Assembly: GCA_034440575.1 (NCBI GenBank) | Contig: JAOTOL010000997.1 | Span: 107,501-171,500, forward strand | DNA length: 64,000 nt | Source: Imbricaverruca yamaguchii | Lineage: Eukaryota; Arthropoda; Thecostraca; Neoverrucidae | Direction of reading: 5' to 3' | Shown: positions 33,564 through 44,313 of the stretch, piece by piece | Layout of the letters: every line of letters begins with the position of its first letter | Numbering within the stretch: the stretch's first letter is position 1 | Program-made: the position numbers and the translations under genes | The notes under the pieces: generated by a model | What the model saw: the letters and a program-made list of their open reading frames with translations, nothing else | The model's database searches: none | Told to the model about the DNA's origin: nothing

Positions 33564-33712
33564 TTGACAGTAAGTGAAAGAGGAAGTTCCAAGCTAAGAG
33601 CGTAAAAGGCCAATAGTGACTAATTCATGGTCCTATAGTCGGGGGGTCTTGGGTTCGTGGGCGTGAACGCGGGCTCCCAAACTTGGCGACACTGCACCGG
33701 GAAGAGCACGCT

Positions 33713-35158
33713 TCATAGCGCGATTTGTGGATGGGGAGGATATTGGGGGTGCACGGTTCGACGGGAAGGTGTCTCCGGCGGTCTCATGGCCGCTGCGGGT
33801 AATGGCGTGAGGTGAGGTGTCGCCAGTGGGCGCTGGCCCTCAGGCTTGGAGGTCGAGGGGGTTGGGACATGTCGGGCGGTGCGACCCTGTGCTCCTAAAT
33901 CTGGGGCTCCAGGGCGCACATGCACCGTAGGATGTCCAAGCTTTGGATCTGAGATGGTTGGTGGTGGTGGGGGTGGGGGAGTTGGCGTGGTTTTGGAAGG
34001 CTGGATAGGAGTGGGTTTGGTGGGTATGGCGGGTAAGGATTCGAGGGTAGTGGAGGTCTTAGGGGGCTTCTTAGTCCGCTGAACACGATGCCACTCTTCC
34101 GGAGCTCGCTCTGTAACGGGTGGGGTAACTCCGACTTCCTGGGCCCTTGGCGACGAAGCAACGCGCCATGTCGTGTCGGTTGTGTCATGTGCAAGATTAC
34201 TTATGGTGGGGGGCATTTCGGTGGTCTCAACGAAGTCTTGGGTTGGCTGCCTGTTACTTGTTGGTATCGTAAGGGGCACTCCAAAGGAACGAAGTAGGGC
34301 TATCATTTGAGAGATGAGCTCAGAAACCTTGTGGGGCTGAATATGTTGTGGGATCACGGTATGACTTTGCTTTTGGTGTGTAGGTGATTCTGGGGCGAGT
34401 GTGTTCATACACATCTCTGGCCTCGCGGAAGGTTACTTTTGTGTGTGTTTAATAGCAATAATTTACTTCTCCTTCAGGTAGATCGGGCAAGTCCTGTCAT
34501 ACGACGAGTGGGGGTTCTGTCCTGGGCCACAGTTTGCGCAACGGGTGGTCTCGGAGGAGCAATGCTCACTTCCGTGCTCTTGGGAGGCGCACTTGCCACA
34601 TGCAGGGCGATTACGACAAAACTGGTTTGTATGACCGAATTTCTGGCATTTAAAACACCTCATAGGGTTGAGAAAGAAAATACGAACCTCAACCCGGACA
34701 TATCCCACACGAATCTCACCAGGAAGATCGCTCGTGTTAAATGTTAGTACGGTGTTGTTGGTTGTAACCATCTCTGCACCTCTCCTCACCTTCAACTTTC
34801 TCGCTCCAATCACTCCAAATTCTGCTAGTCCATCGACAATCTTTTCCTCCGGTACGTCCCTCAAGTCAAAACAATTGATACCTCTCGACGAGTTCTTGGT
34901 TTTATGGGGTTCTACGTATATTGGAATAATTTCGTCTACCTTCTTGCCACCCTTTCTCACACTATAAACAAACTTAGTCATCGACAACGCTCTCTCCGCT
35001 TCCTCAGGCACCGCAAACTCCACCTCCACCCCTCCATCCTTCAACTTCTCACAACGAACAACTTTTCCAAAACGGTCGCATCCGTTACGTCTATGAAAGG
35101 GAGACAAAGAACCAAGAGACTGTGTTACGTCCGCCGGAGCAGCTGGTCTGGCCCTCAC
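33713..35158 (-). pseudogene. LINE ORF1, gag-like zinc-knuckle protein, frameshifted
   Basis: The 34463-35158 part reads CGKCASQEHG and three Cys-rich knuckles (CFKCQKFGHTNQFC, CGKCASQEHGSEHC, CANCGPGQNPHSSYDRTC), the nucleic-acid-binding region of LINE ORF1 proteins. An in-frame stop at 34463 and a shift before 34414 separate it from a Pro/Thr-rich tail (HKVSELISQMIALLRSFGVP), which ends at 33713. FREARDVY, which normally follows the knuckles, is visible in another frame. Confidence 0.85.
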
Positions 35159-35873
35159 GAGAGGGACCAGGAATGTTTTTGGTTGTTGTCGGTGCCATGC
35201 GCTGTTCTTGGTTTCGGCTCCTCGGGCGCCCCACCTCTAAGGTGCCCTACTGGGGGGACGCCTGGGTCCCGCGAACGGGAGGTCGCCAGGCGTCCGAGGA
35301 GCTATACGGGGCAGGCGGCGCTTTCGCCCGGCCAGGAGAGAGACACTCACCACCCCGACCGGAATCCACCACCGCCCACCCCTTGACCCCAGCCGGCCGG
35401 GCTGGCAGACACTGGGAAGAATCCCAGGTCCTCGGCCCGAGGCGACTAGCCACTTGGCCTGCGTGAGGCCCCACGGGCCCGCCCGTCCCTCCGGGATGTC
35501 GGGACCAAAGAGGTGTGTTGGTCCCCCGTCACAACTAGCACCGTGCGACGGGGACCTCAACCTCGAGGACTCCGTCAACCCCGGGGGACGGCCGAGGGGG
35601 CGCGGCTACCCCGATAAAACGGAGCTGGTTGGCAGGACCGGGAGGTTGCCCTGCCTGCTCATAGTATGGATAGTTAGTGTTGTAGGGCTAGGTGAAGGAC
35701 ATGTATTGGGATGAGATTGGCATTGGAATGGGGGCGTATGGATGTAAGGACGAGTGAGGCACTCTTAGTCTGACCTCTCCCCGGCCGCCTGGTGGTCTGG
35801 CCGCTGGATCCTTGAGACACGCAATCCCCACCACGGAAAGGTGATGCCTCATCAGGGGCATCTAGGTAGGTAG

Positions 35874-36600
35874 GATAAAACGCCAAACTTGGGGCACTTT
35901 CAGTTTTCAGAAGTGATGTGCTGTGACTTGAACTGGTCGTAGAAAGAGAAGTTTCCAGACTGGCAACATAAATTAACTCTAGTTACATTGTGGGAACTAT
36001 TTTCTTCCCTTGGAAAAATAACTACGCACATATAGCAGCACATATAGCATATATAGTCGATCAATTTGAAGGAAATTAAAGAATGGTGGGGCAATGACTC
36101 GCAGAAACCACGCTTCCCTAACTTGGAGCCAATATCCAGACACATGCCCAACTCGGTCGGACATTCTGAGGAGGTCCATGCTACTACAAGGTGCTGCTCG
36201 GTCTACCCCCCCCCCCCACACACACAGTATTTCCAGTCATATTCTCACACCTTGTCTTGGGGGTTGATACAACCTGTGCTCCAACTTCTAAACTAGCATC
36301 ATACTAAAGCGAGAGGTGTCATCGGAAAGTGCACAAGTGGGGCCAGAAAACACCATCAAAATTCACCCCTAAAAAATGATGTCACTATGCCAGGGGGCCA
36401 AAGTCTTCCTGACCTACATCATGTTTTTTAGCTCTTGGGAGTTCATTTTTGGAGTTATTTGATTAAAAATTGAAATCAACAAAGGAAGGCGAAATCAACC
36501 ATGACCCTAACATTTTTGCCGGCCAAAATTTAAATTCCTTTCTTTTATCTAATTTCACAATTTTGCATTCTTGCTATTCTTTAATCCATATTTTCCTAAC
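35874..36600. other. Intergenic, with interspersed repeat R1
   Basis: About 36240-36420 matches about 43095-43265 (shared GGTGTCA, AAATGGAGCCA/AGTGGGGCCA, CACCCC, GGGGG), a dispersed repeat of unknown type. A run of eleven C lies at about 36210. No gene was seen. Confidence 0.5.
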
Positions 36601-36689
36601 GAGTAAAGCAGACCGAAAAATGTTTCAAGATTTAGTGTATTCCTGCTCAATGGGTTTTTCAGTGATTCCACCCACACAGTGGAAAAGCC

Positions 36690-37075
36690 ACTCCCCCAAT
36701 GAGGATGCAGAGGTGGCCCCCAACAAGGAAGCTGAGTGGTCCACAAATAGTTGATGGTGGAGGTCCCCCACAAGGCAGTGGCAGAAGTTCTCAGCGAGGC
36801 AGTAGCATAGGTCCTCAATGAGGTGGCGGATGCATCTGTCCCATTGAGGCTTTGGTAATGGTCCCTGACAAGGTAGTGGCAGTGGTCTCCTGCAAGATGG
36901 CGGCTGAATCGGTTCCCAGTGAGGCCCCCAACTGTCCCCAATAGTGATGGCAGGTGTCCCCAACAAGGAGGTGGCAACTGTCCCAGATGAGATGATGGCT
37001 GAGTCAGTGCCCAGTGATGCTTCAGAAAGGGCCCCCAATGAGGTGATGGCAACAGTCTCTGATGAATCAATGCAA
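36690..37075 (+). repeat. Diverged about 33-bp repeat, coding-like texture
   Basis: Imperfect units such as CCCAATGAGGTGATGGCA and GTCCCCAACAAGGAGGTGGC, translating roughly to VPNEVMA or VPNKEVA repeats broken by stops. Either an old minisatellite or the remnant of a repeat protein; I cannot tell. Confidence 0.6.
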
Positions 37076-37439
37076 GGTATTTTTAAATGATGTCATAACC
37101 ATTAGCAACTATGAACACATGCTTTGAACACTTAACAGTGTCATGCTGCAAACACAAGACCCAGACTGATCCTTTTCGCACAGCCATCAGTTCCTACTGC
37201 ATGTGAGTGGTGTTGGGTCCGTATCGAGTGGTGTTGGGTCTGTATCTGCAGGGAATTGGCTGCATATGTAGGTAGGTGTGCCCTCTGAGCTGAGGGTGAA
37301 GTGTGAATTATTTGTGTTTTTCATTTTGCCTAGCATTGTGCTGAGACCAACAGTGAAAGGAAGGTGCATTGCTCCTGTGAGTTATGAGAGACAAAGCTGA
37401 GCTAATCACAACTCCCTGTCTTGAGGTGCCATCCATTGC

Positions 37440-37670
37440 TCACTTCTTTGTTTCTATGCTTTGATGTGACCAAAAATGATGATGTGTATTACTTATGCAT
37501 ATTATGTAGACACTGACTAGGTACATATGGTTTTCTCATTGGTTACTGACAAATAGATTCCATGCATAAAAAATAATATGTGCATGAAAATGTACTCCTG
37601 AAGAAATCTGTTTGCACTCTGACTCCAAGCCCAGAAAGCAAGTTTCCCACCCTGGGTGCAACACAGGTCT
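37440..37670 (+). repeat. AT-rich interspersed repeat R2, forward copy
   Basis: Matches the reverse complement of 47640-47890: CACTTCTTTGTTTCTATGCT, ACTTATGCATATTATGTAG, GATTCCATG and CATGAAAATGTACT are shared. Confidence 0.8.
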
Positions 37671-37699
37671 GCAACTAGGAGGTGGGGGTAACTAGTATA

Positions 37700-39170
37700 G
37701 AGACCCAGGAAGATGAAGTGGTGACAGTCTCATCACTTCCTGTCATACCATCTTCATTTTCCATCAGAGAAGTCACTATATACAAAAAAAAAGTATATGT
37801 ACACAATCATAAAAAATATTGTCCCTGAATTCAGGCCACCATAATAAATGCAGCATATCTATTAAATGTGCAAAAAACAAGCAGGAATAGTGATTAAAAA
37901 TGTTTCATGAAGTATCTTGCAGCTTGGAATGCACCATTAATGGCCATCATTTGAAAAACACAGACTAAAACCTCACTGCAAGAGAGCAGTGTTATCTTAG
38001 GTCCCAGTGAGTCAGAGCTCCGGCCAACCGGTAGTAGAGGGACCTGTCTAGTGTTCCATCCTCTGGTTGGTTGTCTGCTACATATTATGTGATTGGCTCA
38101 ACTTGAGGCAACAGAAGAAAGATCAAATGGAGTAATAGTTTTGCTTAACATGGCAATCAGGGTTTTGGTCCAGGACAAGGAGGTTGGAAAGCATGAGTGG
38201 GCTGAGTTGGGCAGTGGCCCAAGTTTGGCATTTCACCCTACCCACCTACCTATGATACCAGACATGTTCAAGCAAAGGGAATGGATCATAGTAATTGGAG
38301 AGCGGGCAAGCCTGATTGTCCCTGAGGCTTCAGAATCTGTGAATTTATAGGTATTCATGTGCTATGTACTGACTGATACACAAGATGCCACTAGCAGAGA
38401 CAGATCTGGGTTAAACAAACAAGGTGGCTACCCCATGTTTGTGCACTTGTAGGGATGTTGAATGAATGAACTTGTCGACCATTGTGCAAAATCATTTGGA
38501 CACAGCAGTTATGTAGAATATAAGATGCATATCAGCTGCCCGCCTAGTCCCTACGTGGGATACTTGTGTATGAAAGGAGCCAAGATGTTCCACTCCCAGG
38601 GTGGATTCCTTGATTTACCGCGACTTCATCCTGATGGGTTGGACATCACTTGGCAAAAATCCATGGAGACGAAGATTGCCCTACCTACTTGTAGCGGGAC
38701 TCATTGCGAGGGACGCGTCTACCAATTTAACCATTGACATCATTACTCACGATATCTTATTCCTGTATCAACACGATTCTTGCGTTTCGAAGACGGCACC
38801 GCCCAGCCTCCACATCCTATCCCATCACAACAAAAACACATCCTGAAAGCCCACGGTTCTTCTAAATAAGATAAATGGGCAATCCCAACCCGGCCCCTGC
38901 CAATATTTATTGTCAACCGATGACGTCATCTTGGCGTCGATTCGGGTTCAGGCAGTTACTACGACAGCAAGAAATAATACTTTTCCGAACATACTCCTGA
39001 CTAACAAGTATAGGTGATATGTATAAATTGTGCGTCATGTGAAAGCTCGTTTCATGTTATTTCGATAGTCGTGGAAAGCTTTCATATGTGCGTGTTTTTT
39101 ATTAAGTAAAATGGTGTTTTTTGTGCCCGTGATATATCCCGCGACACCACTTAACTTAAGCACGTGCGCC
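37700..39170. other. Intergenic, nothing recognised
   Basis: AT-rich to about 38500, then mixed. Open frames around 38460-38850 have no recognisable similarity and overlap in two frames. Confidence 0.5.
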
Positions 39171-39174
39171 CTGT

Positions 39175-39262
39175 TGGGGTTGGTGGCGTAATTGGTAGTG
39201 GGTCGGTCTAATTTCTCTGAGGTTTTGGGCTCGAGGTCCAGTGCGGGCGGAATTCTTGTTCG
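39175..39262 (+). mobile_element. tRNA-like sequence, possible SINE head
   Basis: GTTGGTGGCGTAATTGGTAG (A-box-like) and GGGCTCGAGGTCC (B-box-like) are spaced as in a tRNA gene, but the arms do not form a full cloverleaf by eye. It may be a third SINE family or a tRNA relic. Confidence 0.35.
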
Positions 39263-39797
39263 TGTTAGCGGGAAATCCTTCTAATTAGTGGCACTATATT
39301 ATAATCTTGCTTATATGGAACAAGCTTTGCATAAAGGAAAATGATGAAGGCTGATATGCTCCAGCGCTTGGATTCGGCCACCTCATCATGTGCTATGGTT
39401 GACCACTTTTCTATCCAGCCAGCCATCGGAAGTACGTAAGGCGTTCACGGCTTATGGCACGATGCAGGCCCACAGATACTCCCTGGTATGGGTGGCGCGC
39501 AATCGGGGGTAGGGGCAGGAGGCATGTCCCCCATGCATTGAATAATTTAAACCTTAAATCTACGGCGGTGCATGTCAAATATTCAGTTAAAAATTGAAGT
39601 TGCCCCCACCCACCTGCACCCACCGGCCAAAATGCGTGGCGTCGCCATGCTCCTGGAGGTGCGCAAACGGCGTTGAATTCTTTAAATTACTTGGGAGAAT
39701 GCATAATGGCAATGGGCAGGCCCAAATGGACTTGGGGCCACATCCCATAGGGCCCCATGTTAAAAGTGAAATCATTGGGGAGCAAAGCGAGCATTGA

Positions 39798-41013
39798 CCC
39801 AGCCAGCATTCCCAAGTGGGTCTCAAATGGGTCCAAAATTGGCACTCATGTGGGCCCCACATGGGCAACCCACATGGGCCCATATGGATTTGTCGTGGGA
39901 TTCATCTGGGTCCCAGATGGGCAACCCCATATGGGCTAGATGTGGGCAAGCCAATATATGGGCCAGATGTGGGGTTCATGTGGGCGCGCCAATATATGGA
40001 CCAGTCATGGATTTGATATAGGAAAATCAATATTATGCTTCTTCAGTACAGTCAGAAGGTCTGGAAGTGCTGCATGTGAACAGTTATGTCTTGTTGACCA
40101 ATTGGCAATATCCTCTTCTAGGCTTGCTTTGGATATTCCTGATGCACCTGCACCACTATCTTCACCAGAAAGGCCATTATTTCCAGGTTCCATTGACTGA
40201 TCAGGCACTTCACATTGTAGCATGCTGCCCAAATTTTCTTCTTCACAACGTCCATTCTGATAACGCCCTTCACGCAGCACCCAACCCCCAAAACAAAGCC
40301 TGGCTCAAAACTATTCCCTCGACGCAACCGGGCGGAAGGAACTGAGCTGATAGTGTGCGCAGTGTGAAATCGCATTGATTTCCGCCACTGGCTCGTTTAC
40401 TTACTTTGCAAGATTGTTTAGCTGCTGATAAAATCGAAGGTTCCGGTGCATTAAATATCGCATTTTGATACCTAAATATTTGTCAAGGGCTGAAAGCATT
40501 AAATCACAATTATATTATTATGCGATAAAAAAATTGGTGAAAAAACTGCTGGCTCTTGTGTCCAAAACCAATTTAATTGTTGAATAATATACCATATTAT
40601 CTTCTTGATTTGAAACAAAATATATGAATTTCAATACATTTTTCCATGACATTAACCATGGAAAGTAACCTACCGTCCCCAATGCTAATAAGGTTTGTCA
40701 CATTAAGCTCATCAGAGAACATCGCTTTGCCTAAGTTATCCCACATGTGGCCCACATGCAACCCATCGCGTTGTTGAACTCATTTTCATAATTAGCATTA
40801 CCTTTTTTACACCCGATGAAGAATAACCAAAAATAAGGCTATTGCTACCTACCTACAGGTAAAAAAATGAGTACAATATCTGGGCATCCCATCTGGGACC
40901 CAGATGGAGCCCAAATAGCTGCCCACTTACAGCCCATATATGGGCTATCCCAGACAGCCCACATATATCCCATATGGGATATATTTGGTCCCATTTGGGA
41001 ATGCTGGCTAGGG
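39798..41013. mobile_element. DNA transposon remnant with inverted ends
   Basis: The left end CCAGCCAGCATTCCCAAGTG is the inverse of the right end (reverse complement CTAGCCAGCATTCCCAAATG). Both subterminal arms (39830-40020 and 40870-40990) are dense in ATGGGC/GCCCAT words with local palindromes. Length is about 1.2 kb, so it is probably non-autonomous or truncated. I see no certain target duplication. Confidence 0.7.
40005..40280 (-). pseudogene. Possible transposon-encoded protein fragment
   Basis: The frame reads SLEEDIANWSTRHNCSHAAL, PDLLTVLKKHNID. Its spacing of Trp, His and Leu resembles an N-terminal helical segment found in proteins of invertebrate DNA transposons; that link is from memory and unproven. 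It lies inside the inverted-end element and runs into its left arm. Upstream sequence to 40375 (MDVVKKKIW) may belong to it in another frame. Confidence 0.35.
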
Positions 41014-41199
41014 AGGGGGTACTTGCCACCTCAAAAGTACGCAAAGCAACACCCTGGGCGTGCATACGATCAGGGTGGGTAATTGGTTATCAAAACCAAT
41101 CAACTGTGTATGGCGCCGAACAGTAAAATGACGACCCGCGCTGGGGTCAGAGCGATACCAGTTCTAAGCTCGGCTCCACGCCTTTCCAGACAATCGTCG

Positions 41200-42670
41200 G
41201 CGAGCACATGTCGTCAGGGTTCCGTCAGCATTGCTCTGACAAGGAAAGATCTAGGCTCAGTCAGGATCATCACGAAGTACTTCATGAGCATTTTGCCTGT
41301 CCAGGTGCACTTGGACTCCAACACCTGGTGGAAACTTTCAATAAGATTCGGATGTCTGTTGAAATCGATGAGTTGATCGGATTCATCCTGTCAATAGTGC
41401 TTGTCCGGCAGAACTTCCCAATGGCGGGCATCGGCAGATTGGGGAACTTCTGCAGCATAATGTCCACCAGCATGCCAACCACACCCTCCTCACGACAGGA
41501 CCTAACACCGTCCGGCTGATGGACATGATGACAGCAGAACGCCATGTCCATCAGTCGGAACGTTTCCCAGAAATCCGTCGAAGACACTACCAAACAGCTG
41601 AGACTCGGCATTTGTGTCCAAACCGGCTGCTTCGGACCGTCTTCTAAGAAAAGGTGCCAGACTCTCGGTCGCTGGTCTGTCGCGCGCCCGAAGCTAGCGA
41701 AGTGCGCCATGGCACTAGTTGCGGCAGATACACCTGTCTCCTGATCACAGGAGGCTGATGGGGGCGCTATTGCTACTAGTGGCTGCAGTTCTCTGGCCTC
41801 CTGCACCAGCTGACACCTTCGAGATACCGACGTTGTCACTGTCGTCCCGAGCAGGTGAGGCACTCACAGATGTGACGAAGGTGGCAGGCAGATCCGGGTC
41901 ATCTGCAGAGTCAAGGAGGGCGCCTCCTTTGTCGAGATCAGCTGCTTCCCGATCGACGTAGTGCTTCGGGTGCAGCATTTAATCGGCAACCTCCTTATCG
42001 ATCGAGTCACCACTACACAGAAAGTTAGCTGCGCCCAGTGGGTTGGCATCCGACTCTACCACGCGTAAAAGCAGCAGGAACCGCAGCCGGTGCTTGACTT
42101 CGGGAGCCGTTTGATTAGAGTTTCCAATCTCGCTGTCGCACACCACACCGACCATGCCCTCCAAGCGATCCTGGGTTGCGCGGGGGTCAGCAGGTACGTG
42201 GCTGGCTCAAACGTTTGCCGTATGTCCCGCAACAGACATTGGATGACCTTCACAGTTAGCTGAATACGCTTCTGGAAGGCATGCGGCGATTTGGCACGAC
42301 TCGCGCGCATGTCGGCTGCCTCCTGAACTCCCAAGTCAAGAGCCACCGTCTGCTCCTCCAGGTCCCTGCGCTTGCGCTACAGAGGCTTGGTGTCAATCTG
42401 ATGGCCAGCATTTATGACATCAAAGAAGGCATCAAGGTTCCTGATAATCCCACTCCTTCGACGTGACCGGCATATGCCACTCTATTGTCATGCCACTGGT
42501 GGCACTGAGCAGCTGGAACGCCGGCTGAACCTTTTGACATGCTAGCCCAGTATTCTGCACCAAGAAAATAGATGCATCGTTTATGGCTTTACGAGTACAG
42601 TAGGAAAATGATCGCCCATCACGACACCATCTCCAGAAGGCATGATTGGGATGGTAACTATTTGCCAAAT
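41200..42670 (-). pseudogene. Unidentified broken coding remnant
   Basis: From about 42668 downward the - strand reads like protein across several frames: AFWRWCRDGRSFSYCTRKAI, SIFLVQNTGLACQKV, WHMPVTSKEWDYQE, then after a shift INAGHQIDTKPL, a TAG stop, and RRDLEEQTVALDLGVQEAAD. Further pieces include FQKRIQLTVKVIQCLLRDI, MVGVVCDSEIGNSNQ and, near 41300, GMLVDIMLQKFPNLPMPAIG. I do not recognise the family. At least two frameshifts and one stop make it non-functional as read. It is GC-richer than its surroundings and may be a captured or transposon gene. Confidence 0.5.
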
Positions 42671-43094
42671 CATAACTGAAGTAAGATACACTGATAATTA
42701 AAGCATTGGAACACTACAGATTTTAATATCCACATATTTAGGTCCACAGTTTTCACCTCATTAATACAATGTCCAGATTCAGAAACAATAGGTGCTACAC
42801 ATTTCTTTTCTTCTATTTGCTTTCAACCACTCTACAATGTGTATGATATTGGGATTTTATTTTCAGAAAATCATTGAGAGCCAGAGCGTCGAAAGTCAAT
42901 ATTGCGCTTCAAGGTGTTCACAAGACAAGTTTTACACATTTTTCGCTTGCGTAAAGCATACACATATGCTAGGTTTGGTTAGATTGAGTTACGTTAGGTT
43001 TTTGAAGTTGGAAAAATCTTCCAAAATAAAAAGCTGTCAGAAAAGCTTGTCTTCAATAGCAGTTAATCCCACGCCGTCTTTCTGTCCAGACTGT

Positions 43095-43265
43095 CCAATT
43101 CCATCTGGGGGGGGGGGGGATACAAGCCCACCTCTAATCTCCAAACTAATCATCGTACAAAAATAAAAGCGGTGTCACTGGAGAGCATTGACAAATGGAG
43201 CCAAAATCACCCCAAAAACTGCATCCCCAGAAGCGACACCACTAGGGGGGGTCTACGTGATCACA
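43095..43265 (+). repeat. Interspersed repeat R1, second copy
   Basis: Aligns with about 36240-36420. A G-run in this copy sits where copy 1 has a shorter GGGGG stretch. Confidence 0.55.
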
Positions 43266-43644
43266 ACTGCACACAATCCAGCTGAAACCACCTTGCTTAT
43301 GTTATTTTGTTCACAAACTCAAAAGGAAACATTTAGACAAAAAATGAGTGGCCCTATCTTCATAACCAAATTCATGAACATTGCATTGGGAATATAAATT
43401 TCAAGCATTCATAAAACGCTATAAAGCACAAAGCTACCAGAAAAAAATGATCACAGCGAAACGAAATTGGAGACCCACACGTAATAAAGGTTGCAATTAG
43501 ACAATTAATTGACGAAACATGGAGAAAACTCCCACATCCTCCCAAAGCCAAACAAACCGACACCCATGCTACAAATGAATCAACCGAAGGTGTATGTGAT
43601 AGTGAAGAAAAAAAACTTAATGACACCCAGGATGCAACGGGCAC

Positions 43645-43960
43645 ATAGGCATTCCCCGACCTTTTGAGCCCCAAGCGTGATTTTCAGGAGCCCGGGCCGA
43701 CTCTTTGGGGCCACCATCGTGATTTTCGATGACCTACGGATGACTTTTGGGAGTCCCATGTGATTTGCAGGGGTCCCGGTGCGAACCTTTGAAGTTCCCA
43801 TCGTTATTTTCAGGTTCCTTAGTGCGATTTTGGGGATCCCAACGCGAGTTTTAGGGTACCCTGACTCGACTATTGAGCCTCCAGCGTGATTTTTAGAGAC
43901 ACGGTCAGTCTTTTGGTCCGCTAGCGTCATTCTCGATGAACGCCGCAAGACTTCTTTTCC
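43645..43960 (+). repeat. Diverged about 30-33-bp minisatellite
   Basis: Units resemble TTTTGGGGATCCCAACGCGA, then GTTTTAGGGTACCCTGACTC. There are about nine imperfect copies, and the open frame on the - strand is a by-product. Confidence 0.65.
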
Positions 43961-44313
43961 CCAACGTGATCGTAGTGGGCCGGCTCACGCTATTTTTCCG
44001 ACTCCGGCGATATTCGTGGGGGCCCCAACAGTCATTCAGGGAGGGAGGGACAAAGGGGTACCGTCCCCTTGCCCTCCTTCGGTAGACCACTAGCTCGACC
44101 CAGACACAGGCATTACCTATATACGAAACCAGGAACTCAGCTCGGAACTCGCCAACGCCAATTAATTAAACTTAGGGAACTTCTTTCACTCCAATCTCCC
44201 GCTCTTCTCCAGCGAGAGGCATGCACGCGGCCAATGCGGCAGAAAATTCATGTCATACTCGCATGTGTCGCCGCTCTGGCGGCTGCGTCTGGAAGCTTTC
44301 GCGCGTTGTCACC

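Larger units (their letters stand above)
29805..35873 (-). mobile_element. I/Jockey-group LINE retrotransposon with target duplication
   Basis: The element spans 29821-35857 in reverse orientation. It is flanked by perfect 16-bp copies of GCATCTAGGTAGGTAG (29805-29820 and 35858-35873), the target-site duplication. In element order it has a GC-rich 5'-UTR (about 35160-35857), a gag-like ORF1 with zinc knuckles, and an ORF2 with APE-type endonuclease, reverse transcriptase and RNase H. Presence of RNase H and an APE endonuclease with CCHC ORF1 points to the I/Jockey side of LINEs; the clade was not resolved. Both ORFs are broken by several frameshifts, so the copy is dead unless the shifts are sequencing errors. 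The 3' end carries an 11-bp hairpin (29824-29849) and no poly-A. Confidence 0.95.

Noticed and set aside
35237..35578. 113-codon Pro/Gly-rich frame on the - strand
   Set aside because: Lies in the GC-rich 5'-UTR of the LINE and has no recognisable domain.
43580..43948. 122-codon - strand frame
   Set aside because: Tracks the diverged 30-33-bp repeat and has repetitive composition.
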